Origin: JANQOH01 sp965214495
GTDB taxonomy: Bacteria > Pseudomonadota > Alphaproteobacteria > UBA7887
Direction: 5' to 3'
DNA: 64,000 bases
Assembly: GCA_965214495.1 (NCBI GenBank)
Contig: OZ243958.1
Coordinates: 310,001-374,000 of the forward strand
Shown: positions 1 to 9,087 of the stretch, piece by piece
How the letters are laid out: each line of letters opens with the position of its first letter
Numbering within the stretch: position 1 is the stretch's first letter
Program-made: the position numbers and the translations under genes
Notes under the pieces: model-generated
The model's input: the letters and a program-made list of their open reading frames with translations, nothing else
Told to the model about the DNA's origin: nothing
Database searches by the model: none

Positions 1-380
1 AACATTTCGCCCTCGTGGTCGATGAATACGGGACGTTGCAAGGCTTGGTGACGCTGGAAGACATCCTTGAGGAAATCGTCGGCGACATCGCTGACGAATA
101 CGACCGACCGACGAGCGGGATCCGCCGCGAGGCCGACAACTCTTTCGTGGTCGAGGGTGCGGTGACGATCCGCGACCTCAACCGGGCGCTCGACAGCCGC
201 CTGCCTGACGAAGAAGCGGCGACGGCGGCAGGGCTGGTCCTCAATTTGGCCGAGACCATTCCTGAAGTGGGAGAGACCTTCGCCGTCGCCGGCTACGACC
301 TGGAAGTGCTGGCGCGGGAGAAGAACCGGATCACCCGCTTGCGCCTGACTTCGCGGCCGGTTCCGGAGGAAACGGACTGA
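1..380 (+). CDS. CorC/HlyC-like CBS and transporter-associated domain protein (3' fragment)
   Basis: The gene enters the window already open, and the visible part begins mid-CBS domain. The frame reads through FALVVDEYG and the LEDILEEIVGDI segment that closes the second CBS domain of the HlyC/CorC/TlyC family. The remaining ~90 residues match the C-terminal CorC_HlyC transporter-associated fold (FVVEGAVTIRDLNRAL, then a GLVL...IPEVGE segment). Family members are cytoplasmic or membrane-associated proteins linked to divalent cation handling. In many alphaproteobacteria corC is followed by lnt, but no lnt follows here. The N-terminal part lies outside the window, so the exact subfamily is not certain. 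Confidence 0.88.
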   Translation, partial: HFALVVDEYGTLQGLVTLEDILEEIVGDIADEYDRPTSGIRREADNSFVVEGAVTIRDLNRALDSRLPDEEAATAAGLVLNLAETIPEVGETFAVAGYDLEVLAREKNRITRLRLTSRPVPEETD

Positions 381-567
381 TCTTCCGCTTCCTCGGGTCC
401 GCGTTTCCACCTCGGTTGCCGGGCGCGCGGGGCGGCCACGCGCTGCGACGGTCGGGTGTCCGGGAACTCGTCATGGAGAGTTGCCGATCGCCGACCCGCT
501 TGGCATCGACCGTGCCGCTCCCTATCGTCGGCGTGTCGTTTCGCCTCGATCCGACAGGGAGTAAGGC

Positions 568-1782
568 ATGAGAATCGCCGACGTCAAAACCTGGGCCGTC
601 GCCAACCCGCCGCCGCATCACGGCGGGCCGTATTGGGTCTTCGTCCGGTTGACGACGGATACCGGGATTCACGGTTACGGCGAAGCTTACGGCGTGCCGT
701 TCCATCCTTCCGTAACGCGCCGGATGATCGAGGATGTCGCCGCTCGTCACGTTGTCGGCACGGATCCGTTCCGCATCGAATCGATGTGGCGGCGCGTCTA
801 TGCGCGCGGCTATGGCCATCACCCCGATCACGCGCTGATGGGTGTGCTCAGCGGGCTCGAGATCGCCTGTTGGGACATTGTAGGCAAGGCGCTCGATCAG
901 CCGGTGTACAACCTCATGGGCGGTCTGGTGAACGAGACCCTGCGCTCCTACACCTATCTCTATCCGCCGCCGGAGGCCGAAACCGGTAATGGCGATGCAC
1001 TGGAGATCGCCGGAATCTTCGGCGATCCCGAAGCCGGTCCGAAACGCGCGGCCGATTATGCGGCCATGGGGTTCACCGCGATAAAGTTCGACCCCATCAT
1101 GCCGATGGGGAGTTTCGACCCGCGGCAATTGTCACTGGCGGCGCTCGATAACGCCGAACGCATGACCCGCAACATGCGCGAAGCGGTCGGCGACGGGTGC
1201 GACCTGTTGATCGGCACGCACGGGCAGACGACGACGGCGGCCGCCATCGGCCTCGCCCGGAGGCTGGAGCCGTATCATCCGCTGTGGTTCGAAGAGCCGG
1301 TGCCGCCGGAGAACATCGCCGAGATGGCGCGTGTGGCGCGCTCGACCTCGATCCCGGTGGCCACCGGCGAGCGGCTGGCGACGAAATACGAGTTCGCGGC
1401 GCTGCTCGAAGCGCAGGCGGCGGCGACGATCCAGCCCGCCCTCGGCCGCGTCGGCGGCTTGCTGGAGGCCAAGAAGATCGCCGGTATGGCCGAGGCGCAC
1501 TACGTATCGATCGCGCCGCATCTCTATTGCGGGCCGATCGAGGCCGCGGCGAATATCCAGATCGGCGCGTGCAGCCCGAATTTCCTGATTCAGGAGAGCA
1601 TCGAACGCTTCGACGGCTTCTACGCCGAAATCCTCAAATCGCCGATCGTCTGGCAGGACGGACGCATCGTGCCGCCCACCGCGCCCGGCATCGGGATCGA
1701 ACTCGACGAAGCGGTCGCCGATGCGCACCCCTACGAGGGGCCGCTGTTCCCGGAAATGGCGCCGGATCCCGTCTGGCCCTGA
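568..1782 (+). CDS. mandelate racemase/muconate lactonizing (enolase superfamily) sugar-acid dehydratase-like enzyme
   Basis: A 404-residue protein with the full enolase-superfamily layout: an N-terminal capping domain (1-125) and a TIM barrel. Visible active-site elements are K173 in AIKFDP, putative metal ligands D212, E242 (in WFEEP) and E268 (in ATGE), and a catalytic-type histidine in IAPH (H318). The extra histidine in THG (H218) resembles the galactonate-dehydratase subgroup, so abstraction of the alpha proton of an acid sugar followed by dehydration is the best guess. The substrate cannot be read from sequence. A purine-rich AGGGAGTAAGGC precedes the ATG. The 3' end overlaps the convergent rhodanese gene by about 50 bp. 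Confidence 0.85.
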   Translation: MRIADVKTWAVANPPPHHGGPYWVFVRLTTDTGIHGYGEAYGVPFHPSVTRRMIEDVAARHVVGTDPFRIESMWRRVYARGYGHHPDHALMGVLSGLEIACWDIVGKALDQPVYNLMGGLVNETLRSYTYLYPPPEAETGNGDALEIAGIFGDPEAGPKRAADYAAMGFTAIKFDPIMPMGSFDPRQLSLAALDNAERMTRNMREAVGDGCDLLIGTHGQTTTAAAIGLARRLEPYHPLWFEEPVPPENIAEMARVARSTSIPVATGERLATKYEFAALLEAQAAATIQPALGRVGGLLEAKKIAGMAEAHYVSIAPHLYCGPIEAAANIQIGACSPNFLIQESIERFDGFYAEILKSPIVWQDGRIVPPTAPGIGIELDEAVADAHPYEGPLFPEMAPDPVWP

Positions 1783-3437
1783 CCGATCGGACCCCGATCC
1801 CCGTCGTTCACCCCGGTGCGCCGGGCGGCATCGACAAGGCGGAAACGGACGCCGCCGTCGCCTTCGACCCGCTGCGGCAGCGCGGTCTCCCAATCGAGAT
1901 AGCCGCGCATCGCGGCCTCCACGCGGTCGGGAGCCTGTTCGTAGGGCAGCAGGTGCACGTCGTCCGTCTCGTCCAACATGCCGTCTTCGCCGCTTTCGAG
2001 CGGAAAACCCGCGTTCGTCCACGCTTCGGTTCCGCCGCGCAACACCCTGACCGGCGCACGCACGCACCGGGCGAGTTCCGGCGCCGCGAGATGCGCAAGC
2101 ATGGAATCGGGCGACGTAAGCACCAGCATGTCGGCGCGGGGAAGGCGCGCCGCGAGTCTGGCGATGCGGGCGCGCACGCCCCACACCGCGCCGGCGATGT
2201 GACCGGCGCGAAAGTGCCGGCTGTCGGCGAAATCGACCAGCGTCATGTCACGGCCCGGCAACATGCCGGCCATCCGCATGACATCGATCTCGAACGCGCG
2301 CCGCGCCGGGGTCAGGCCGAGCACCCGGTTCGGTTCCGGGCCGGTTTCCGAAGCCATTTCACCGAGTTCGCCGCCCGCGAGCACTGCGATCTCCCGGTAG
2401 CCCATCCGGATCAGCCACGATGCGGTCATGGTGGCGCGCACGCCGTCGTCATCGATCAGCACCAGGCGTGCCCCGCGGACCGGCACGTAACTCTCGGTGG
2501 CCTGCACCAGTTGACCTCCCGGCGTATGGCGGCTGCCGGGAAGGTGACCGGCTTCGTATTCTTCGGTGCTGCGCACGTCGCACAGATAGAGGGTGCGCTC
2601 GCCGGCCTCGCCGCGCCACCGGTGCAGGCCGTCGCGATCGATCTTTGGCACGGCGAACCGGGCGGCGATCCGTGCGCTCGCTTCTCGCGCCCACGCCGCC
2701 GCGCCCGCCGAGGGCGCCGCCGCCGTGCGCGTCCGACCGGTCTCCAGCGTCAGTCCCGCCAGCGTCCAGCCCATCGCGCCGTTCTCCAGCGCCGCGACGC
2801 GGTTCGGGACTCCGGCATCGATCAACGACTGCGCACCGATGATGGAGCGCGTCCGGCCGGCGCAGTTCACGACCACCAGCGTGCCGGGATCGGGCGCCAG
2901 GTCGCGGATGCAGCGCACCAGCTCGGCGCCGGGAACGTCGATACCGCCGGGGATGCTCATGCGCCGGTATTCGGCGAACGGACGGCTGTCGAGGACCACG
3001 AGGTCGCGCCCGCCGGCCTGCATCGCCGCCAGTTCTTCCGCCGTGACGCGGGGCGTGCCGCACGCCGCCTCGACGAACTCGCCGAACGCCTTGCTCGGCA
3101 CGTGCACGCCGTCGAAGACCTCGAACCCGGCGCCGCGCCACCCGGCCAGCCCGTCTTCGAGAACGCGGACGTCTTCGTAGCCCAGACCGCGCAAACGCTC
3201 GGCGGCGCGCGCCGCACGGTCGTCCGGTGCGCCGTCGTCGAAGACCATGATCGGCGCGCTGCGGCGCGGGACCATGCGATCGATGTCGATCTCGAGCCGG
3301 CTCAGCGGCAGGGCGGCGGCAAGCAGAGGGTGTCCGCGACCGTGCTCGCCGTGCTCGCGCACGTCCAGCAACGCGATCTCGCCCTCGTGCGCGCGAAGCC
3401 GCTGCTGAACCGCCGCGGCCGAGACGGACCCTGCCAA
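1731..3437 (-). CDS. four-domain rhodanese-like sulfurtransferase
   Basis: The 568-residue protein contains four rhodanese-like modules at roughly residues 5-105, 130-235, 265-360 and 380-480. Each has the LLDVRE / VVLDSRP / LCDVRS / VDFADS type strand and a downstream GW or A-W-x-x-G-F closure. Only the second module has a cysteine in the active loop (NCAGRTRS, C192). In the other three the loop reads FDDG, IDDDG or TSPDS, so they should be catalytically inactive. The only available start is TTG, 4 bp after the stop of the cysteine-dioxygenase-like gene, which implies one operon. A role in handling sulfur released by thiol oxidation is inferred from that pairing. Confidence 0.85.
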   Translation of the reverse strand: MAGSVSAAAVQQRLRAHEGEIALLDVREHGEHGRGHPLLAAALPLSRLEIDIDRMVPRRSAPIMVFDDGAPDDRAARAAERLRGLGYEDVRVLEDGLAGWRGAGFEVFDGVHVPSKAFGEFVEAACGTPRVTAEELAAMQAGGRDLVVLDSRPFAEYRRMSIPGGIDVPGAELVRCIRDLAPDPGTLVVVNCAGRTRSIIGAQSLIDAGVPNRVAALENGAMGWTLAGLTLETGRTRTAAAPSAGAAAWAREASARIAARFAVPKIDRDGLHRWRGEAGERTLYLCDVRSTEEYEAGHLPGSRHTPGGQLVQATESYVPVRGARLVLIDDDGVRATMTASWLIRMGYREIAVLAGGELGEMASETGPEPNRVLGLTPARRAFEIDVMRMAGMLPGRDMTLVDFADSRHFRAGHIAGAVWGVRARIARLAARLPRADMLVLTSPDSMLAHLAAPELARCVRAPVRVLRGGTEAWTNAGFPLESGEDGMLDETDDVHLLPYEQAPDRVEAAMRGYLDWETALPQRVEGDGGVRFRLVDAARRTGVNDGDRGPIGQGQTGSGAISGNSGPS

Positions 3438-3441
3438 AGCC

Positions 3442-4059
3442 CTACAGGCGGTGAATGGACGATTGCGCCGGGAAGACGCGGTACGTGCCGTCGCGCATGT
3501 TGAACATCTTGCGCTCCGGCAGGTGCGCGATCGAACGCCCGTAAAGGTGGAAGTTGAGCGTCGGCGTTTCCGTCATGCAGTGGATCGAGTGAATATCGTC
3601 CGGCTGGAGCGTGATGCCGGTTCCCGCCTTCACCGTTTCCTGACCGGTCTCGCGGATCTCGGCGCGGCCCTCGACTCTGCCGTCGTCGACGCGTTCGTAG
3701 AACCGGTTCAGTTCCTCGCCCTCGATCCCGACCAGAACCGCCCATGTCGTGTGGTCGTGCGGCGGCGACATGTTGCCCCGGAGTTCGGAGACGGCGAAAA
3801 GCGCGTAGGTGTGATCGTCGTCTTCGTCGAGCAGATAGATGCTGCTCGGCCTGCCGCGATCGTCGTCGAGGACGGGGAAACGCTCATAAGAGAACAGGTC
3901 TTGCCGTTCGGCGAGGGCGAAGAGGCGCGTTTTCACCCGGTCCAGCCCGGTGCGCCCGGCGCCCTGCCCCGCGACGATCGCCTTGACGTTGTCGAGGCAG
4001 TCGCGCACGGCGGCGCGGTGGGCGGCGGTCAGGCTCGGCAATTCGGAGGTGGCGGTCAT
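3442..4059 (-). CDS. cysteine dioxygenase-type cupin (thiol dioxygenase)
   Basis: The 205-residue product has the cupin signature of bacterial thiol dioxygenases. SPPHDHTTW supplies the first two iron-binding histidines (H101 and H103), and DDIHSIH (about residue 157) supplies the third. Family members oxidise cysteine or 3-mercaptopropionate to the sulfinate with a mononuclear Fe(II), without external cofactors; which thiol is used here is unknown. ATG at 4059 was chosen over an in-frame upstream start at 4104 because the family begins close to this residue. It lies 64 bp downstream of gyrB on the same strand and is followed 4 bp later by the multi-rhodanese gene. Confidence 0.85.
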   Translation of the reverse strand: MTATSELPSLTAAHRAAVRDCLDNVKAIVAGQGAGRTGLDRVKTRLFALAERQDLFSYERFPVLDDDRGRPSSIYLLDEDDDHTYALFAVSELRGNMSPPHDHTTWAVLVGIEGEELNRFYERVDDGRVEGRAEIRETGQETVKAGTGITLQPDDIHSIHCMTETPTLNFHLYGRSIAHLPERKMFNMRDGTYRVFPAQSSIHRL

Positions 4060-4123
4060 GATGCGGTCTTTCCCGAGTCCCGATCGGCCGACTATTGAGG
4101 TCAAACGTCGAGGTTGGCAACGT

Positions 4124-6532
4124 TCAGGCGTTCTCCTGGATGAAGGCGCGGCGCGGCTCCACCAGGTCGCCCATCAGGGTGGAGAACAGATCCTCGGCGT
4201 CGTCGGCGTGTTCGACGCGAACCTGCAACAGGGTGCGTGCCTCGGCGTCGAGCGTCGTTTCCCACAGTTGATCGGGGTTCATCTCGCCCAGCCCCTTGTA
4301 GCGGAAGATCGAGATTCCGTTGCGCCCCAACGCCAGAACCTCGTCGAACAGCGCGATCGGCGACAGCAGGGGCGCGCTGCGTCGGTCTCCCGACTCGAGT
4401 ATCGGAGGCTCGCCGTAGAGTTCTTCCAGTTCGCCCACCGCCGCGTTCAACCGCCGCGCTTCGGCGCTGCGTAGCAACCCGGCGTCGAGACGATGGCGGG
4501 CGTGCTCGCCCCGCATGGCGCGCGTAAAGACCATCGCGCCGTGCTCGTCCACCGCGCTCTCCCAACCGTCTTCGCCGGGCGGGGCGAACGCGTTCATGCG
4601 CGCTGCCGTGCGCGCTGCTGCGGCGCCCACGGCCGCCCGGTCGTCGAGCAGCGCGTGGTCGAGCGCGCCGGCCACCGCCGCCTGCGCGATCAGCGCTGTG
4701 TCTTCGCGCCGCGCCAGGACGCGCATCGCCGCCGCGTGCTCCCGCGCCCGCACGACCGCGGCGCGCAGATCGGCGCCCGTCCGCGCTTCACGTTCCCTTG
4801 CCGGACCGGTGAGCAGGCGTGCGTTCTTCAATCCCTCGTCGATCAGATAGTCGTCGAGTTCGCGCTCGTCCTTCTTGTAAACCTCGTTTCTGCCGCGCTG
4901 CACGCGGAACAGGGGCGGTTGAGCGATGTAGAGATAGCCGCGCTGAATCACTTCCTTCATGTGGCGGTAGAAGAAAGTGAGCAGCAGAGTGCGAATATGG
5001 GCGCCGTCGACGTCGGCGTCCGTCATGATGACGATCCGGTGATAGCGGATCTTGTCGATATCGAATTCGCCATGGCCGATACCGGCGCCGAGCGCAGCGA
5101 TCAGGGTCCCCACCTCGGCGGAAGACAGCATCTTGTCGAAACGCGCGCGTTCCACGTTGAGTATCTTGCCGCGCAACGGCAGCACCGCTTGATTGGTGCG
5201 GTTGCGCGCCTGCTTCGCCGAACCGCCGGCGGAATCGCCCTCGACGATGAACAATTCGCTGCGGGCGGGGTCGCGTTCCTGACAGTCGGCGAGCTTGCCG
5301 GGCAGGCTGGTGACGTCCAGCGCGCCCTTGCGCCGGGTCAGTTCGCGCGCCTTGCGTGCCGCGTCGCGTGCCGCTGCCGCCTCGACCACCTTGGCGACGA
5401 TCGTCCGGGCGTCGGCCGGATGCTCCTCGAGCCACTGGCCCAGGCGGTCGGCGACGATGCCATCGACCACCGATCGCACTTCGGAACTTACCAGCTTGTC
5501 TTTGGTTTGCGACGAGAATTTCGGATCCGGTACCTTGGCGGACAGCACACAGGTGAGCCCTTCGCGCATATCCTCGCCGCTGAGCGTGACTTTCTCCTTC
5601 TTCTGAATCCCGCTTGCGTTGGCGTAGGCGTTGATGGTGCGCGTCAGGGCGCTGCGAAAGCCCGCCAGATGGGTGCCGCCGTCAGCCTGGGGGATGTTGT
5701 TCGTGAAGCACAGGACGTTTTCGTGGTAGCTGTCGTTCCATTGCAGCGCGATGTCGAGAAAGATGCCGTCGCGCTCGCCGCCGATCGCGATCGGTGGCGC
5801 ATGCAGCGCCTGCTTGTGGCGGTCGAGCCAGGCGACGAAGGCTTCGATCCCGCCGCCGTAGCGCATCGTCACGGTGCGCGGCTCGACGCCGCGGTGGTCC
5901 GCCAATTCGATGGCGATGCCCGAGTTCAGGAACGCGAGCTCGCGCAAGCGGTGTTCGAGCTGCGCGAAATCGAACACGGTGGCGCTGAAGGTCTGCCGGG
6001 AGGGCCAGAAAGTGATCTCGGTGCCGGTGCGGTCGCCGGCCGTGCCCGCGTCGGCGAGCGGCGCTTCGGGATCGCCGTCGGCGAAGCGCATGACATGCCG
6101 GACGCCGCCGCGCCACACGGTCAGATCGAGCCGTTCGGAGAGTGCGTTGACCACCGATACGCCGACGCCGTGCAGACCGCCGGAAAGCTTGTAGGAGTTC
6201 TGGTCGAATTTCCCCCCCGCGTGCAGGCGGGTCATGATGACTTCGGCCGCCGAAACGCCTTCCTCTTCGTGGATGTCGGTCGGGATGCCGCGCCCGTTAT
6301 CGGTGACCGTGACCGAGCCGTCGGCGTTCAGCGCCACACCGATGGTGTCGCAGAACCCGCCCAGCGCCTCGTCGACCGCGTTGTCCACCACCTCGAAAAC
6401 CATGTGGTGCAGACCCGAGCCGTCGTCGGTGTCGCCGATATACATGCCGGGGCGCTTGCGTACGGCGTCGAGCCCCCGCAGGACCTTGATCGACTCGGCG
6501 TCATAGGCGCCGCCGTCCTCGCGCGTGCTCAT
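4124..6532 (-). CDS. gyrB: DNA gyrase subunit B
   Basis: ATPase subunit of DNA gyrase, which introduces negative supercoils with GyrA (not in the window). The 802-residue protein shows the GHKL ATPase motifs (VVDNAVDEALGG and GLHGVGVSVVNAL), the transducer domain, the TOPRIM motifs (IVEGDSAGGSAKQ and DADVDGAHIRTL) and the closing FRYKGLGEMNPDQLW segment. An alanine-rich insertion of about 170 residues sits between the TOPRIM motifs and the C-terminus, as is common in proteobacterial GyrB. The open frame continues far upstream, but MSTRED at 6532 is the true start: its ATG forms an ATGA overlap with the recF stop. Confidence 0.98.
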   Translation of the reverse strand: MSTREDGGAYDAESIKVLRGLDAVRKRPGMYIGDTDDGSGLHHMVFEVVDNAVDEALGGFCDTIGVALNADGSVTVTDNGRGIPTDIHEEEGVSAAEVIMTRLHAGGKFDQNSYKLSGGLHGVGVSVVNALSERLDLTVWRGGVRHVMRFADGDPEAPLADAGTAGDRTGTEITFWPSRQTFSATVFDFAQLEHRLRELAFLNSGIAIELADHRGVEPRTVTMRYGGGIEAFVAWLDRHKQALHAPPIAIGGERDGIFLDIALQWNDSYHENVLCFTNNIPQADGGTHLAGFRSALTRTINAYANASGIQKKEKVTLSGEDMREGLTCVLSAKVPDPKFSSQTKDKLVSSEVRSVVDGIVADRLGQWLEEHPADARTIVAKVVEAAAARDAARKARELTRRKGALDVTSLPGKLADCQERDPARSELFIVEGDSAGGSAKQARNRTNQAVLPLRGKILNVERARFDKMLSSAEVGTLIAALGAGIGHGEFDIDKIRYHRIVIMTDADVDGAHIRTLLLTFFYRHMKEVIQRGYLYIAQPPLFRVQRGRNEVYKKDERELDDYLIDEGLKNARLLTGPAREREARTGADLRAAVVRAREHAAAMRVLARREDTALIAQAAVAGALDHALLDDRAAVGAAAARTAARMNAFAPPGEDGWESAVDEHGAMVFTRAMRGEHARHRLDAGLLRSAEARRLNAAVGELEELYGEPPILESGDRRSAPLLSPIALFDEVLALGRNGISIFRYKGLGEMNPDQLWETTLDAEARTLLQVRVEHADDAEDLFSTLMGDLVEPRRAFIQENA

Positions 6533-7716
6533 GCGGCAGCGGCAGTGTGCAAGCGTCCGTCGCCCACCGCGAAGAACTGCGCGCGCCGGCCGAGGGCCTC
6601 GAACCAGACGGGGTCGGCGCCGGTGAACCATGTCTGGCCGCCGAGTGCGACCGCCGCTTCGAGCAGCGCCGCGCGCCGCTGCGCGTCGAGATGCGCCGCG
6701 ACCTCGTCGAGCAGCAGCACCGGGGCGGCGCCGCGCCGGGCTGCGTGAAGGCGTGCGCCGGCCAGCACGATGGCGATCAGCAACGCTTTCTGCTCGCCGG
6801 TGGAGCACTGTGCTGCGGCGACGCCGCGGTCGATGTCGCTGACGATCAGATCGGTGCGATGGGCGCCGCAGGCGGTAACGCCGCTCTCCCGGTCGCGCGC
6901 CCGGTCTTCGCGCAAAGCGACGGTAAAGCGCTGCTCGACGTCGACGGCGGGCATCTCTTCGAGCCAGTCGTCGAGTGCGCCGCGCAAGGTCAGGCCCGCG
7001 CGGGGGAACGCCCCGTCGGCAAGGCGCAGCGCGGCGGTCAACTGGCCGGCTACCGCGGCGCGGGTCGCCGCGACCGCCACTCCGTGCGCCGCCATCGTCT
7101 CTTCGGCGGCGCTCAGCCATGCCGATTCGGCGTCGCGGGCGAGCAGACGCGAACGAGTGCGCATCGCCTTCTCGTAGGCCGCCACGGCACGGGCGTGCCG
7201 CGGCTCGAGACCCGTCGCGAGGCGGTCGAGAAAACCGCGACGGGCGCTCGGCGAGTCGGTGAACAGGCGGTCCATCGCCGGAGTCATCCACACGATCGCC
7301 AGATGGTCGGCGAGCGGCGCCAGTCCGCGCGCGGGCTTCCCGTCGATGCGCGCTATGCGCCGTCCGGCACGGCCCTCCGGGTCGCCGCCGGTGCCGATAT
7401 CGACCGCGCCGTTGACCGTATCCACCCGCGCGGCGACCGCCCAGGCGGCGTCGGGTGGTGCGAAGCGGCGGCGCAGGTCGGCGACTCGGGCGCCGCGCAG
7501 GCCGCGCCCCGGCGCCAGCAGCGACAGCGCTTCGAGCAGGTTGGTCTTGCCGGCGCCGTTCGGCCCGCTGAGCACCACCGGTGCGGACGCGAACTCGTGG
7601 CGCAGGGCGGTATAGTTGCGGAATTCGGTCAGCCGCAGCGATCGCACCGCCATCGCGGCGCGCGGTTCCGGGGCGGCGCGAACCGGCGGCGCAACGGCGG
7701 CGCCGGTCGCGTTCAT
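6529..7716 (-). CDS. recF: DNA replication and repair protein RecF
   Basis: SMC-like ATPase that loads RecA at single-strand gaps with RecO and RecR. The 395-residue protein has Walker A GPNGAGKTNLLEAL at about residues 50-65, the ABC-type signature CSTGEQKALL, and Walker B PVLLLDEVAAHLD. Its N-terminus carries about 20 alanine-rich residues before the usual LRLTEFRNY start, so MAVRSLRL may be an alternative start. Both ends are translationally coupled through ATGA overlaps: its start with the dnaN stop, and its stop with the gyrB start. Position and order match the conserved dnaA-dnaN-recF-gyrB block. Confidence 0.97.
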   Translation of the reverse strand: MNATGAAVAPPVRAAPEPRAAMAVRSLRLTEFRNYTALRHEFASAPVVLSGPNGAGKTNLLEALSLLAPGRGLRGARVADLRRRFAPPDAAWAVAARVDTVNGAVDIGTGGDPEGRAGRRIARIDGKPARGLAPLADHLAIVWMTPAMDRLFTDSPSARRGFLDRLATGLEPRHARAVAAYEKAMRTRSRLLARDAESAWLSAAEETMAAHGVAVAATRAAVAGQLTAALRLADGAFPRAGLTLRGALDDWLEEMPAVDVEQRFTVALREDRARDRESGVTACGAHRTDLIVSDIDRGVAAAQCSTGEQKALLIAIVLAGARLHAARRGAAPVLLLDEVAAHLDAQRRAALLEAAVALGGQTWFTGADPVWFEALGRRAQFFAVGDGRLHTAAAA

Positions 7717-8831
7717 ACCCGCATCGGCATCAGAACATACAGCACCGTCGCATCGTCGCCGTCGCCGACAACCGCCGGTGAGGCCCCGTCGGAAACCGCG
7801 AGGCGCAAATTGTCGCCGTCGATCTGCTGAGTCATATCGAGCACATAGCGTGCGTTGAAGCCGATATCGAAGGGCTCGCCGTTATAGCCGATCGCGACAT
7901 CCTCGCTCGCCGACGCCTGGTCCGGATCGTTGGCGCTCAATACCATCTTGTCGTTGTTGATGCTGAGCTTGATCGCCCGCGACTTGTCGGACGAGATGGT
8001 CGAAACGCGGTCGACAGCGCCGGCGAAGGTGCGGCTGTGCACCGTGACGATGTTCTTGTTGTCGCGGGGAATCACCCGATCGTAGTCGGGAAAGGTGCCA
8101 TCGACGAGCTTGGTGGTCAGCACGCTGTCGGCGACGGCGAAGCGAATCTTGGTGTCCGACAGGGCGACGGAGATGTCGGCTTCGACCTCGCCGAGCAGTT
8201 TATGGAGCTCGTTCACGGCCTTGCGCGGGATGATCACGCCCGGCATCGACTCCGCGCCGGCCGGCAGCGCGGTCTCGGCGCGCGCCAGGCGGTGCCCGTC
8301 GGTCGCCACCGCACGTAAGGCGCTGCGTTCCGGCTCCTCGACCGCGTGCAGATAGATGCCGTTGAGGTAGTAGCGCGTCTCCTCGGTCGAGATGGCGAAG
8401 CGGGTCTTCTCGATCAGGTGCCGGAGCTGCGCCGCGGAGATGGTGAATTCGGTCGGCAGTTCGTCCGCCGAAATCGCCGGGAAATCCTCGACCGGCAGGC
8501 AGTTGAGCGAAAACGCCGCGTTGCCGCTCCTGAGAGCCAGCTTGGCGTTGCCGTCTTCCGTGGTGAGTTCGAGTTGCGCCCCGTCCGGCAGCTTGCGCAC
8601 GATATCGTAGAGCATGTGCGCCGGAGCGGTGGTCTGGCCGTTCATGGCGGTGTCCGACGGCGACCGGTCGACGATCGCGAGGTCCATGTCCGTGGCGGTG
8701 AGGCGCAGTGCACCCTCTTCGGCGCCGAGCAACAGGTTCGACAGGATCGGGATGGTGTTGCGACGCTCGACGACGCTTTGCACGTGCTGCAACGACCGGA
8801 GCAGCGACGCGCGTTCGGTAACCAATCGCAT
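7713..8831 (-). CDS. dnaN: DNA polymerase III sliding clamp (beta subunit)
   Basis: The 372-residue sliding clamp tethers polymerase III to DNA. The sequence begins MRLVTERASLLRSLQHVQSVVE, continues through the RNTIPILSNLLL motif typical of beta clamps, and ends with VLMPMRV, the usual C-terminal M-P-M-R. Three clamp domains of about 120 residues each fit the length (E. coli 366). ATG at 8831 was chosen because the 63-residue upstream extension has no family similarity. The gene follows dnaA after 256 bp and overlaps recF by ATGA. Confidence 0.98.
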   Translation of the reverse strand: MRLVTERASLLRSLQHVQSVVERRNTIPILSNLLLGAEEGALRLTATDMDLAIVDRSPSDTAMNGQTTAPAHMLYDIVRKLPDGAQLELTTEDGNAKLALRSGNAAFSLNCLPVEDFPAISADELPTEFTISAAQLRHLIEKTRFAISTEETRYYLNGIYLHAVEEPERSALRAVATDGHRLARAETALPAGAESMPGVIIPRKAVNELHKLLGEVEADISVALSDTKIRFAVADSVLTTKLVDGTFPDYDRVIPRDNKNIVTVHSRTFAGAVDRVSTISSDKSRAIKLSINNDKMVLSANDPDQASASEDVAIGYNGEPFDIGFNARYVLDMTQQIDGDNLRLAVSDGASPAVVGDGDDATVLYVLMPMRV

Positions 8832-9087
8832 GGCCGGGTGATCCCGTGACTCGGAGGGCAACGACGCTTCGCGCGAACTATAGCAGGGTCGGACCCCGGC
8901 GACAGGCCTTTCGGTCGGCTCGGTCGGCCAAACCGATGCGGCGGACGCTCGATCTCTTGGGGAAAGATGCGAACGATCGGGAGCGTCGATCGCCCCACGA
9001 GGTCCGCGCGGCCCGGACACGCCGACCCGGCGCCGGAAGACGGCAAGGCGTTGAACAGGGGCACAAGGGCCGGTTCGAGCCTTCAGG

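Noticed and set aside
6533..7291. N-terminal extension of the gyrB frame by 253 codons
   Set aside because: The extension lies inside recF in another frame, is arginine-rich without similarity, and the ATGA overlap with recF fixes the start.
8832..9087. Possible oriC between dnaN and dnaA
   Set aside because: The 256 bp contain no DnaA-box-like TTATNCACA cluster on either strand and no AT-rich unwinding stretch. The same holds for the SDR-GST gap, so the origin is probably elsewhere.
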